Positions 17,611 through 26,755 of a stretch of 64,000 nt of DNA are shown piece after piece. Position 1 is the first letter of the stretch; the number at the start of each line of letters is the position of its first letter. The notes under the pieces are model-generated. The model ran no database searches. It was not told the DNA's origin and saw only the letters and a program-made list of their open reading frames with translations. Source of the DNA: Sessilibacter corallicola (GTDB taxonomy: Bacteria > Pseudomonadota > Gammaproteobacteria > Pseudomonadales > Cellvibrionaceae); the NCBI RefSeq assembly GCF_021290925.1, contig NZ_JAJSLX010000002.1, positions 206,001 to 270,000 on the forward strand, read 5' to 3'. The translations under genes and the position numbers were made by a program.

Positions 17611-20600
17611 TTATTGCCACGACTGTGAGTTGCCAACGAAATTAAAGCCCGACCAATAATACGGATGGCTCCACTTTCCATTGGTTTTTAAGGTCCTTTG
17701 AGCATTCGCTAATGCGTCAATTGGTGTTTGATTTTTCTTGTATAGGTTGTGGTAAAAGTTCTTCATTAATTCCGCAGATGCTTCATCGTCTATCGGCCAC
17801 AGTGAAGCGATAACGCGTTTTGCTCCTGCTTCAATAAAAGCTCTTGATAAGCCTAGTGGACCTTCTCCTTCAATGTGTTTGCCAAGAGCAGTGTCACAGG
17901 CACTTAATACAACCAATTCAGCTGATATATCCCAGTTAGAAATTTCCAATTGTGTCAAGTTGTTGTCGAGCTTCTTTGGAGATTTTTTATTGGATAACGC
18001 AATAAAAGACTGCCCTGGATAGTCCCAGTTTGCCAAGGCATGAGTGGCGAAATGCAAAACGTCATAATTACTTAAGTTGGAGTTAACTAATGCTTTTTTA
18101 TGCGCGTTTTCGCCATCAAGCCAAGTTAATTTTCCTACACTTTGCCATAGCTTTGAGATTTTTTCTGCTTCTAATTTTGCTGAAGGTAGATCAGTTCCTT
18201 CAATACCATTGGATATGATATCGGGATTGGAAAGAAGGAGTAGATTGCTATGAGCCTTAATTTTTTTCTCGTATTTGTTTAAAATATGGTGAGTCGCAAG
18301 TGATGACAAATAAGACACATTGTAATTGTCTATAACTAACTCTTTACTATCTTCAAGTGGCAATGCAGAGAATGGGATTTTATGCAATGGGCCGTCGGGT
18401 GCAATCAAAATTTTAGTATAGTTTTTTAGGGGTTCTTCGTAATCTGATAGAATTAAATGACTAAGATCTATACCATTTTTATGCAGTTTTCTCCAAACGT
18501 TTAACGGGTGCTGACCGGAAGGAGAGTTGCTGGAGGAATTCATATAGTTGGCTACTGTCAATGCAATAGTTTCACTTTTGGGTAGATGGCCAGAAAGTAT
18601 TTTATTTTTTGTAATTAACCATGAATGTGATTTTTCACTGCCTGTAAAAAAGTAAAGAATAGCAGTTTTTTCATCTAAGTTTTTAATGATTGATTCAAGT
18701 TCTTCTAGATTTATAGTGTTTTGGCGATGAGTGGGTTTTGTATTTAATAAATCATCGAAAGTATTTTTTAGTAATATTGAAGATTCGGTGATTTCTTGCT
18801 CGCTAGTATTGTTTAGTGGTGTTGACTCAAGGCTGTTTTTGGGTTTTTCATGAGTGATTGACTCATACAGTGTTCTTGCGCGATAGGATTCTGCGCTTAA
18901 TAATCCAAGTAATTTAGATTTTGGATTATTGGTATTGCTCATATGGAGGTTTATTTCGAGTTCATAGATCGACTTTTGTAATGAGAAATATTGTTGCCTT
19001 ATGGAATCGTCAAACAGTGTGCTGCGGATATTTTCAATGGTATTCTTAGCTGTCTTTAAAAAAAGCAGTGCTTCATCGTAATTTTTTAATTGATCTTTTG
19101 ATAGAGATAGAGCTGCTAGATAATTGCTTCTGGTGAAAAATAGATCGTCTTTATTGTTTTTATTGATTTTTATTGCTTTTTTAAGCGTAATGAAGGCATC
19201 GCTATGCTTCCCAATACCAATTTGTGCTTCTGCTAAATTGGTTAATGTTCTTCCTTCTAAGAATGCATTGTCTGATTCGTTTGTGTGGTGCAATAATTGA
19301 GTTAATATCGATATGGCGTTATCGTAGTTTTTGCTCGATAGATAGGATTCTGCTTCAGTAGATAAAACTGTTATTTTATATTCATTGTCTTTATCTCTTG
19401 AAAATATCTCATAGCTATCATTTAGATATTTTAAGGCGAGTTCGTGATTTCCTAACTTTGAATATAGTTTCCCGAGGTTGATGGAAATAACGCCGAGTTC
19501 ATTCTCATCGCCCAGTTCTTCATAAATACGCCAAGCAGTATTATATTCATCTTGGCTTTTTTTGAATTGATTGAGCTCCATAAATATTTTTCCCTTTGCT
19601 GCTTTTATGTGAGCAATCCAAACTTTATGAGAGTCTCTGAGAGATATTTCTTCTGCGCGCTTCAATAGATTTAATGAGTTGTAATATCTTCCTCTAATGG
19701 CTGAAACAATAGCCATATGGTATTGCGTTCTCATTAACTTTTCATTCAAAGCATGCTTAGTTATAGATGATTGGTATTCGGGGCTTATTAAAGTGTCAAA
19801 CACTAGAGAGTGGTAGTGAGATGCTTCACTTAGTTTATTCTGAGCCCTCGCTGACCACCCTTTATTATTTAGAACCAACTCTTTCACAATGTTGTTATGT
19901 GATTTTTCAGCGTACTCATATGCAGTGTCATGTAATATATTGGCTCTATCAATATTGGTTGGATTTTTTGAGATAGTATTCGCTAAATTATTGTAGTAGT
20001 AGGCAAGAGTCCAATTTCTTAGGTGTTCTTCTTTATGTGAGACTATTTCCCTATTGTTAATTAAATTAATTGATTTTCTTAAATTAAGTTCTGCCAGTTC
20101 GTAATTAGCATTTTGGAGTTGTATGAAACCAATTATATAATACGCATTAGATAGGATGTATAGATAGTCAACTTGGCTCTGAGGTACTGAGAGAGAAAGT
20201 AAAGAAGATATTTCATCATCTTGTAACGTGTGTGTTTCTGATTTTGCAAATATATATGATTGTTTAAGCTCCTCTGATTTTACGATTTCTCCCAGGTTTT
20301 GTGTTAGAGCTATTAATTTTTTTATTGGCTCAATTTTATCTTTTGAGTTTTTAATTTTAGAAAGATTTTTAAGTATTCTTTCTGATAAAAATCTATCTTT
20401 GTTGATGGCCTTGTTGTAAGTGTTTATTTTTATTTCGATAATTGTATCTGTGGTATCATTCTCAATTGCATGTACATTCAATGTGCAATTGATGCATGAA
20501 TCTTCTTCAACTAGATAGAACTTTCTTGGGTAGTTGGCTAGTTCTTGTGGGCTCCACTGCGTCTCCTTAAGCTCAATATCCCCTAGCGTCTCATAGGTAT

Positions 20601-20826
20601 TTACTCCATAGCCGCCAATTTCCACAACGGTAAATTGGTCTTCGGTTTGGCTGAATTCAATAGTGGTTTCGAAAGGTCCATTGATAACTTCAGAGACGGA
20701 TTTTGAAAATACCGGAGGGGCGTCGGTTGGTTGGTCAGGTTGGAGTTGCGCGAGGGTATTACTTGAAAGTAAAACAAGTAATAGTGACAGTGCTAATTTA
20801 ATGAATGTGGTAATACTTAAGTTCAT
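17611..20826 (-). CDS. Secreted TPR-CHAT protease (caspase-like)
   Basis: The 1071-residue product begins with a Sec signal peptide (residues 1-26, cut after TLAQ). An N-terminal beta-rich domain (about 40-150) is followed by a long array of TPR-like helices (about 210-640) and a C-terminal CHAT domain (about 725-1065). The catalytic dyad is present: His929 in HFATH and Cys977 in VVLSACDTALG. CHAT domains are caspase/separase-like cysteine proteases, and TPRs usually bind a partner that switches them on. Being exported makes it unlike the cytosolic CHAT proteins of type III-E CRISPR systems. It precedes the unknown 160-residue protein and the trypsin-like gene, and follows a sigma/anti-sigma pair on the same strand. 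Confidence 0.88.
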   Translation of the reverse strand: MNLSITTFIKLALSLLLVLLSSNTLAQLQPDQPTDAPPVFSKSVSEVINGPFETTIEFSQTEDQFTVVEIGGYGVNTYETLGDIELKETQWSPQELANYPRKFYLVEEDSCINCTLNVHAIENDTTDTIIEIKINTYNKAINKDRFLSERILKNLSKIKNSKDKIEPIKKLIALTQNLGEIVKSEELKQSYIFAKSETHTLQDDEISSLLSLSVPQSQVDYLYILSNAYYIIGFIQLQNANYELAELNLRKSINLINNREIVSHKEEHLRNWTLAYYYNNLANTISKNPTNIDRANILHDTAYEYAEKSHNNIVKELVLNNKGWSARAQNKLSEASHYHSLVFDTLISPEYQSSITKHALNEKLMRTQYHMAIVSAIRGRYYNSLNLLKRAEEISLRDSHKVWIAHIKAAKGKIFMELNQFKKSQDEYNTAWRIYEELGDENELGVISINLGKLYSKLGNHELALKYLNDSYEIFSRDKDNEYKITVLSTEAESYLSSKNYDNAISILTQLLHHTNESDNAFLEGRTLTNLAEAQIGIGKHSDAFITLKKAIKINKNNKDDLFFTRSNYLAALSLSKDQLKNYDEALLFLKTAKNTIENIRSTLFDDSIRQQYFSLQKSIYELEINLHMSNTNNPKSKLLGLLSAESYRARTLYESITHEKPKNSLESTPLNNTSEQEITESSILLKNTFDDLLNTKPTHRQNTINLEELESIIKNLDEKTAILYFFTGSEKSHSWLITKNKILSGHLPKSETIALTVANYMNSSSNSPSGQHPLNVWRKLHKNGIDLSHLILSDYEEPLKNYTKILIAPDGPLHKIPFSALPLEDSKELVIDNYNVSYLSSLATHHILNKYEKKIKAHSNLLLLSNPDIISNGIEGTDLPSAKLEAEKISKLWQSVGKLTWLDGENAHKKALVNSNLSNYDVLHFATHALANWDYPGQSFIALSNKKSPKKLDNNLTQLEISNWDISAELVVLSACDTALGKHIEGEGPLGLSRAFIEAGAKRVIASLWPIDDEASAELMKNFYHNLYKKNQTPIDALANAQRTLKTNGKWSHPYYWSGFNFVGNSQSWQ

Positions 20827-21169
20827 GAATAGACTAAGTGACTAAATTCTGGTTTTGAATGATCTATTTGGCACTTAAATCATCTCAAATGTAAATTAAG
20901 AGATTTAAGAACGTAAAATTCTAGACCAGAATACTATCAACTTGTCTATTAATTCCCAATACTTTCGGGATAAAGTGATGAATTTGTAGAGAACTGGCGT
21001 TTGTTGTTATTAGATCCAGTAGTGTTCCTATACTTTTAGAATTAGGTATAGGGAATTACATAAGAGCGTCACTCTAAGAATAAGATTGGACTGCTCTTTG
21101 TAATATTGTGTAATAGTTCTTATCGCTTTTTAGCTCTATATTAACCCCAAGACCCTCACCTGAGATGGA
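20827..21169. other. Intergenic region between anti-sigma-like and CHAT genes
   Basis: About 340 bases. An imperfect hairpin (core arms 21028-21033 and 21046-21051) lies in it and may end transcription of the sigma operon. The CHAT promoter must be near 20827-20950 on the minus strand, but I found no sequence matching the AAGTTC repeat seen ahead of the sigma gene. Confidence 0.45.
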
Positions 21170-21907
21170 CTAAAACTTGTCGATTTGCATGAGACCAATT
21201 TTAGTTTTATTAACGGGCGACTCTAGCTCGTAACGGTATTGCCCTTGAGAGATAAATGTTGTCGCTAAGCTGACATAAACAACCCACTCGTGGTCGGGAT
21301 AAAGTCCGCTTTGTTGCCAAATTAATTTATCTTCAGCATTGTAAAGTTTTAATGTGAAAGGTTCAGGAATGCCGCCAGTAGGTTCAGTTTCTACACCGAG
21401 GGTGAGGCTTGATTGCTCGGCAAGTAACTCAATAGTTTCAATATTGGCATCTGGTACGGCTGCCGCTGAGCGCACACGCTGTTGGCCTAGTACGTAAACT
21501 GACGTTGTATGAACAGGTTGGCCGGCATCAACAATTTCATTTTGGCTGGTAAGCATTAGCGGGATTACAAATACAACCGCTGCTAGTGCACCAAAAGCTG
21601 TTTGTGGAATGAAAAAGCCATCGAAAAATTTCTTGATCGATTGTCCAAATGACTCTCGCTCTTTTTTCGGTTCTGCTCTGGTAGCTGATTGCGATATGGC
21701 TTGTTCGGTTTTGGAATGAGCGTCGGCTTTTGCATTCAGTTTTAATCCAAGCATCAGTTGTTCTACCATCTCAACTTCAGCTAAAAGTTTTGGATTATCT
21801 AGATATTCTATTTCAAACTGTAATGCTTCTTCTTCGGACATTCGTCCTAAAAGATATTGGTCGACACGCTCATCAAACTTTAATTTGTCGTCGTCTAAAT
21901 GTGTCAC
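21170..21907 (-). CDS. Membrane anti-sigma-like protein
   Basis: The 245-residue product has a cytoplasmic N-terminal part (about 1-95) rich in acidic helices (FDERVDQYLLGRMSEEEALQFE), one transmembrane helix (about 100-121) and a C-terminal periplasmic domain of mainly beta sequence. This is the layout of membrane anti-sigma factors, although the zinc-binding HxxxCxxC motif is absent. It starts 95 bases after the ECF sigma gene with a GTG preceded by GGAGAG. I infer that it holds the sigma factor until a periplasmic signal arrives, perhaps one linked to the secreted CHAT protein. Confidence 0.7.
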   Translation of the reverse strand: MTHLDDDKLKFDERVDQYLLGRMSEEEALQFEIEYLDNPKLLAEVEMVEQLMLGLKLNAKADAHSKTEQAISQSATRAEPKKERESFGQSIKKFFDGFFIPQTAFGALAAVVFVIPLMLTSQNEIVDAGQPVHTTSVYVLGQQRVRSAAAVPDANIETIELLAEQSSLTLGVETEPTGGIPEPFTLKLYNAEDKLIWQQSGLYPDHEWVVYVSLATTFISQGQYRYELESPVNKTKIGLMQIDKF

Positions 21908-22002
21908 TGATTCTCTCCGTCTGTAAGCCTGATATTGTGGCTTCTTGCTTAGCTAGTGTGCACTAGATCTTCTTTGTCCCACCTAAAGTGTGAGCGAAAT
22001 GG

Positions 22003-22572
22003 CTAATCTTGCTCTTTTTGAATAAATGCTTTCATCCGGGATTTTGCGCGATAGATGACGCGATTGAAGTGCTGACTTGTCAACTGTAATTCCTCACAGA
22101 TAACGTCTTTATCTTCTTCATCAACGTAAAATCGAGTCAAAATCTCACGGTCTCTAGGAGTATCCAAAGAATTGATTAGGTCTCGTACATATTGCTGAAC
22201 GCGAGAAGTTTCATAGGCTTCTTCTGGGGACGCAGTAGGAGAAACGAGCTCGTTTTCCTCGGGGTCGTCAACAGAGTCTGAGTATTTACGAAAATACATA
22301 ACGGTCTGGTTGCGTGCAGTTTGGTGAATAAATGCTGCCAATCGGTCGGGCTGGCGTAAATCACCATTGCGTACCTTTTCGATTACAACACGCCAAGTTT
22401 CTTGCGACACGTCGGCAACCACGTCAGGATTACACTTGCGTTGCAACATGAGATTGAGTCCGCGCGAAAAACGCGTAATCATCTCGTGTTCTGCCAGTGG
22501 ATTGCCTGATCGTATGGCTTCGACTAGCGCTTCGCTAGACAATTCTTTTAAGTGTCTGTTCCCAAGACCCAT
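22003..22572 (-). CDS. ECF-type RNA polymerase sigma factor
   Basis: The product (about 190 residues) has the two ECF domains: sigma-2 (about 30-95, with DVSQETWRVVIEKV and LAAFIHQTARNQTVMYFRK) and sigma-4 (about 125-185, with LDTPRDREILTRFYVDEEDKD and a helix-turn-helix ending YRAKSRMK). There is no extra C-terminal domain. I place the start at the ATG at 22570-22572, with GGTGAG upstream; an in-frame GTG lies 15 bases earlier (22585-22587). An inverted repeat with a GAACTT element about 60 bases upstream may be its own promoter. Confidence 0.85.
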   Translation of the reverse strand: MGLGNRHLKELSSEALVEAIRSGNPLAEHEMITRFSRGLNLMLQRKCNPDVVADVSQETWRVVIEKVRNGDLRQPDRLAAFIHQTARNQTVMYFRKYSDSVDDPEENELVSPTASPEEAYETSRVQQYVRDLINSLDTPRDREILTRFYVDEEDKDVICEELQLTSQHFNRVIYRAKSRMKAFIQKEQD

Positions 22573-22645
22573 AAATCTGAAACTCACCCCAGTTCTGGGT
22601 GAAATAGATCAGCGCACTAAGCACGATGTATTTCACGGTCATACT

Positions 22646-22664
22646 AAGTTCTAAAGCAGAACTT
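22646..22664 (-). promoter_or_regulatory. Inverted repeat and possible ECF promoter ahead of the sigma gene
   Basis: AAGTTC and GAACTT face each other across 7 bases, a perfect 19-base inverted repeat about 60 bases upstream of the sigma gene. GAACTT resembles the -35 element of many ECF promoters, and CATCGT follows 17 bases later on the minus strand, which could serve as -10. Autoregulation is inferred. Confidence 0.35.
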
Positions 22665-23179
22665 TTTTGTATTTCTTTTTAATATTAAGCTGATTCGTTA
22701 GAGGTACTCAGACGTTTGACGAATAATCAGCCGCAAGTTGCCGAGGTGAATCAGGTACTTTCGTGTTACTTCTAATAATTTTTACGTCAAAGTAACGTCA
22801 AGCCAATAGGCTCCGCAATTTTAAACAGGTTGGCTGACGCTCTTCAACACTTCGAAAAGCATACCTACGACCAACTTATTGCTTTTATGATTCCATAATA
22901 TAACAAATTGATCATCATAGTTGGCAGTTAGATAAGACAGAGGTATATACCGTTTAATATTTCGGAATATAAATGAGGGATCTATAGGGATCCAGCAAAT
23001 TATAATACCCGGCTTGCTCTAATTTAGAGGCAAAGGTTTATACCAAATTTTGGTGAACAAAGCGTAAAGTTTCGTGGCAATTGCGCAAAAACCGTCTCAA
23101 ATTGTGAGTGATTAGTGGTTCTGTTGAGTAGGCGCGCTTTATGTCGGGTTTAATTGCACTAACTTCAGCTAAAGCAAAT
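22665..23179. other. Intergenic region, sigma operon / amidohydrolase pair
   Basis: About 510 bases with no gene that I can support. The open frame across 23038-23220 (minus) overlaps the terminator hairpin at 23180-23205 and has no recognisable features. Confidence 0.45.
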
Positions 23180-23205
23180 ACCCAATATCTGCGTTGATAT
23201 TGGGT
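23180..23205 (-). terminator. Terminator hairpin after the amidohydrolase pair
   Basis: Perfect 10-bp arms (23180-23189 and 23196-23205) with a 6-base loop, 19 bases past the stop codon of the minus-strand amidohydrolase gene. The U-run is short (ATTTGC) on the minus strand. Confidence 0.55.
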
Positions 23206-23224
23206 TTTCCCCGAACTCATGGGT

Positions 23225-24481
23225 TTACTGTGTGTAGGCTGGAGGCAGCTCGGATTCGGTTAAATAGCGATCACGAAGCTTATCTTGACGCGTTTCGAGG
23301 CTTTGCTCTTTACCACCGATCCACAAGTGCTCTATGTTTGAGCTAAATTCCAAAGGGTCACCACTCCAAACGACTAAATCAGCGTCTTTTCCGGTTTCGA
23401 TCACTCCTTTTGCCGTAAGAGCAAATGCTTTGGCTACGTTGCTTGTAACAGCAGCAATTGCAGCTTCATAACTTAAGCCATTGGCAACCGCATTTCCTGC
23501 GCTAAACCTCAGTTGGTGTAAGTTATGAGAAGAGTCGCCAGCAACGGTTAATCCCACTGTCAGCTCATGTGAAGATAAGGTTGCTGCGTTACCTAGCTTT
23601 GCGTGCAATTCATCAAAGCTTTTTGGCAAGTTATCCATCGGTGAAATGATAACTGGAACATCGGCGTCTGCGAGTTGCTTGGCAACTGCGGGAGCACCAT
23701 TTGCTCCGGCAATGATAAGGTCTAACGAGAACTTATCTTTTAGGGTTAAAGCTTGGAGAATATCCGCAGGTCGGTGGGTTATCACTAATAAAGGAAGCTC
23801 TTTATTGAGCAGCTTAGTTAGTATTTTTTCATCTGACTTTGGCGTCTCTTCTTTATCTTGATCTTTTTTTGCATCTTTTGGCGCGTTGAGTTTTTCTTGT
23901 TGCTGCGTAAGCTTTTCTTCTATGTATTGGATTTTGAGTGCTCTAGACCCTTTGCTTTGCGGCTCGATATAGGCGACTACTGCAACCGGGTTTATTTCTG
24001 TGGCGGTTAAATTACTTGATGTCGATACATAAGATGCGATACCGGTGAAATCATCAGTCATTCCGTGGGGAACAATGATATTCCCCGTGATACCGCCAGT
24101 GCGAGCGAGTGGTAACAGAGTCGACTCGGCGTTAAACGCGTAGGATGGATCGAAAGTAATGCCAGCTTTGTCAGAACTTGCATCGCGAGTTGCTGCGACT
24201 GCGCCAACTTCGACTAAACCGAGAGCGTTGATGGAGCCAATGAATCCAGGTGTAACGATTTTATCGGTCCCATCAATAACAGTATCGGCGACAACCTTTT
24301 CTGGATTGATTGCCGTGATCTTGCCGTTTTCAAAAACAACGGTTGCGTTTTCGAGCACGGCTGGGGTCGATCCGGTGTAAATTTTTGCGTTTGTAACGGC
24401 TGTGCTTTGCGCTAACGCGAAATTACTCAGAGCTAAAATAAGCGATGAAAGCAGCACAGCTGTTATGTTCTGTTTTAACAT
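23225..24481 (-). CDS. Amidohydrolase-family protein, degenerate metal site, exported
   Basis: The product (about 418 residues) starts with a clear Sec signal peptide ending FALAQ. It has the beta-sandwich and barrel of the imidazolonepropionase-like amidohydrolases (TNAKIYTGS, GKDADLVVWSGDPLE). However, where active members have 'PG-x-ID-x-H-x-H' this one has PGFIGSINALG, so the first two metal-binding His residues are gone, and I see no replacement. A charged Lys/Glu-rich insert lies at about residues 195-220. It probably acts as a non-catalytic partner of the next upstream gene product. I chose the ATG at 24479-24481, which has GGAGAG seven bases upstream and gives a normal signal peptide, over a TTG at 24502. 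Confidence 0.8.
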   Translation of the reverse strand: MLKQNITAVLLSSLILALSNFALAQSTAVTNAKIYTGSTPAVLENATVVFENGKITAINPEKVVADTVIDGTDKIVTPGFIGSINALGLVEVGAVAATRDASSDKAGITFDPSYAFNAESTLLPLARTGGITGNIIVPHGMTDDFTGIASYVSTSSNLTATEINPVAVVAYIEPQSKGSRALKIQYIEEKLTQQQEKLNAPKDAKKDQDKEETPKSDEKILTKLLNKELPLLVITHRPADILQALTLKDKFSLDLIIAGANGAPAVAKQLADADVPVIISPMDNLPKSFDELHAKLGNAATLSSHELTVGLTVAGDSSHNLHQLRFSAGNAVANGLSYEAAIAAVTSNVAKAFALTAKGVIETGKDADLVVWSGDPLEFSSNIEHLWIGGKEQSLETRQDKLRDRYLTESELPPAYTQ

Positions 24482-24498
24482 TGGGTTGCTCTCCAAAT

Positions 24499-25869
24499 TC
24501 AATGGCCTGGCTGGCCTAGCGTGAAATCACTGGTTGGTTGGTAGCGTCGATCGAATCGATCAAAGACCAGTGCCCCATCAATAAATACCTGATCCGCTAG
24601 CGCGTAAACGCTGAATGGGTTTTGGTTCCAAAGCACGAGGTCGGCGTTTTTCCCGGTTTGTATTGAGCCAGTTTTATCGTCGATACCCAGTGATTTAGCG
24701 GCGTTTGATGTAATCCACTGAATCACGTCTTCTTCTTTTAACGCGAATCCATTGTCGTTAGCTCGGAACATGACTTTGGCAGCTTCTTGATTGAGTCGCT
24801 GTATGGTGTCTTCGGAATCAGAGTGAACAATCGAGCAGGAATTTTCGGGCTTGTCGACGATGGCGATGTTTTCGAGCACCATGTCGTACGCTTCCATTTT
24901 AAAACCCCACCAATCGGGCCACATAGCCGCGCAATTTCCATTTTCGGCGAGTAAATCTGCGACTTTATAAGCCTCTACCGCGTGGTGAAACGTACCTGCG
25001 TGATAACCGAATTCTTTACCTAGATCGATCATCATTGCCATTTCTTCGGCTTTATAGCAGTGATTGTGAATCATGATTTCACCGTCTAATACACCGCGTA
25101 AGGTTTCCAGTTCTAGGTCACGTTGTGGGCGTTCAGAAATTTTTCCCGATTCGAAATCTTCCCAGTTTGCTCGGTATTCGACGGCTCTAGCCCACGCTGC
25201 GCGAAACCCGGCCATGTTGCCCATTCGTGAGCCCGGCGTTTGATTGCGGTTGCCGTAGACGCGTTTAGGGTTTTCACCGCACGCCATTTTTAAGGTGTAA
25301 GGTGCGCCTGGAAACTTCATGGCTTGCACGGTGGTGGTGGGGACGTTTTTCAAAACAACGCCACGACCGCCAAAAAGATTTGCCGAGCCAGGCAGTATTT
25401 GCAAGGTTGTGATTCCGCCGGCGCGAGCGGTATGAAAGCCTGGGTCTTGCGGCCACACCGAGTGCTCCACCCAAACTTCAGCGGTATTTGGGTTCGTGAT
25501 TTCGTTGCCGTCTTGGTGTGACTCAACCGAAGGGGCGGGATAAGCGCCTAAGTGAGAGTGAACATCAATGATTCCAGGAGTTAACCATTTGCCTGTGCCG
25601 TCAATGGTTTCGGCGTTATCAGCAGAAAGGTTTTTGCCCACTTTTGATATTTTGCCATCAACAACCAACACATCCGACGTTTCTAAACGTTCGCCAGTTC
25701 CAGTTAAAACCGTGGCATTTTGTATAAGAAATGTTTCTTGAGGTAATGGCCGATAGGTGCTTGGGTATGGATTTTTGTTAAACGTTAATTCGCTAGGATT
25801 GGAACCCGAACCGCATCCGAGTAATGTCACGCACACACTCAATCCGACGATAACTGAAGACAATCGCAT
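24499..25869 (-). CDS. Amidohydrolase lipoprotein
   Basis: The 456-residue product starts with a lipoprotein signal (VTLLGCGS, Cys19 as lipidation site). Its amidohydrolase domain keeps the metal ligands: PGIIDVHSHLG, IHNHC, GTFHHA and the late Asp in IVHSDSED. The C-terminal GKNADLVLWNQNPF closes the beta-sandwich. It resembles periplasmic imidazolonepropionase-like hydrolases whose substrate is often a cyclic amide or dipeptide; the actual substrate is unknown. It is 17 bases upstream of the degenerate paralogue, suggesting an active/inactive pair made together. Confidence 0.85.
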   Translation of the reverse strand: MRLSSVIVGLSVCVTLLGCGSGSNPSELTFNKNPYPSTYRPLPQETFLIQNATVLTGTGERLETSDVLVVDGKISKVGKNLSADNAETIDGTGKWLTPGIIDVHSHLGAYPAPSVESHQDGNEITNPNTAEVWVEHSVWPQDPGFHTARAGGITTLQILPGSANLFGGRGVVLKNVPTTTVQAMKFPGAPYTLKMACGENPKRVYGNRNQTPGSRMGNMAGFRAAWARAVEYRANWEDFESGKISERPQRDLELETLRGVLDGEIMIHNHCYKAEEMAMMIDLGKEFGYHAGTFHHAVEAYKVADLLAENGNCAAMWPDWWGFKMEAYDMVLENIAIVDKPENSCSIVHSDSEDTIQRLNQEAAKVMFRANDNGFALKEEDVIQWITSNAAKSLGIDDKTGSIQTGKNADLVLWNQNPFSVYALADQVFIDGALVFDRFDRRYQPTSDFTLGQPGH

Positions 25870-26120
25870 GGATGTCAGCCCCCTGAGAAATCACTGAAAA
25901 AATTACGTATTACGTAAATGGTTCGACTAAAAACGGATACCAATCAAGATCCCACAACAAAATAGTCGGTTAAATTTTCGAGTGAATAATATTCGGGGTT
26001 TTACTCACGTTACTGTCAGATTTGCGAGTGCGGTACAAACATGTTGGAAAATAAAAAGAATCTTTAAACACGTTCTTTTTATACTTTTAATCAGTTAGCT
26101 CGTTTACGAAGAGTGGTAAC

Positions 26121-26600
26121 TCAGTCATCTGAAGAAAGCTTGGACAAATCAATGCCTTTAAATACCTTGTTTTCGTTCATAACGACATGAGTGTTAATTT
26201 TTAATGAATAATTAACAGAACCGACCAGCATTTCATTGATTTCCAAATATCGAGCCATATTGGGGCAGACAATTCTGAGAAAGAAATCAAATTCACCACT
26301 AACGGTATAGCACTCAACAATTTCTGGAATGGATTCAACCGCCGATTCGAATTTGCGAAAATCTTTTGCGGAATGATTTTTCATAGAAACAGTAGCAATG
26401 CACATAATATGGCGACTGACCTTCGCCAGATTCAATGTTGCGTAATAGCCCGTGATGATTCCTTCTGCTTCCAGTCGTCTTACGCGTTGTAAGCATGAGC
26501 TTGGCGACAGAGCGACTAACGCTGCTAAATCTTGATTGGTGGTTTTAGCGTTAGTTTGAATGTGTTTGAGAATCTTTAAGTCAATACGATCGAGTTTCAT
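26121..26600 (-). CDS. Lrp/AsnC-family regulator, divergent from the AST operon
   Basis: The 159-residue protein has an N-terminal helix-turn-helix (about 1-60: LDRIDLKILKHIQTNAKTT ... LSPSSCLQRVRRLE) and a C-terminal RAM ligand-binding domain (about 70-150: VECYTVSGEFDFFLRI). It is transcribed away from astC with 155 bases between, and that gap contains a perfect inverted repeat. I infer that it controls the arginine-degradation operon in response to an amino acid. Confidence 0.9.
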   Translation of the reverse strand: MKLDRIDLKILKHIQTNAKTTNQDLAALVALSPSSCLQRVRRLEAEGIITGYYATLNLAKVSRHIMCIATVSMKNHSAKDFRKFESAVESIPEIVECYTVSGEFDFFLRIVCPNMARYLEINEMLVGSVNYSLKINTHVVMNENKVFKGIDLSKLSSDD

Positions 26601-26637
26601 ATTTTTTATTGAATACAGTTATAGGGCTGACGAGCCG

Positions 26638-26652
26638 CCGAATATAATTCGG
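26638..26652. promoter_or_regulatory. Candidate operator between Lrp-type gene and astC
   Basis: CCGAAT and ATTCGG are separated by ATA, a perfect 15-base inverted repeat 38 bases before the regulator start and 104 before astC. The position between divergent genes and the symmetry suit an Lrp/AsnC-family site; binding is inferred. Confidence 0.4.
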
Positions 26653-26755
26653 TATAAGGCTAGTTAAAATTATTAAATAATTTTTTTGAAAGAAAATCCA
26701 AAACTCATTTTGCCAGTGGTGTGCCAGAATTATTAAAAAGACTGGAGCCATCACA

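Noticed and set aside
17611..20826. CHAT protein as a type III-E CRISPR (Craspase-like) component
   Set aside because: It has a Sec signal peptide and no Cas genes are in the window.
23038..23220. Minus-strand frame of 60 codons after the amidohydrolases
   Set aside because: It overlaps a terminator hairpin and has no recognisable features.
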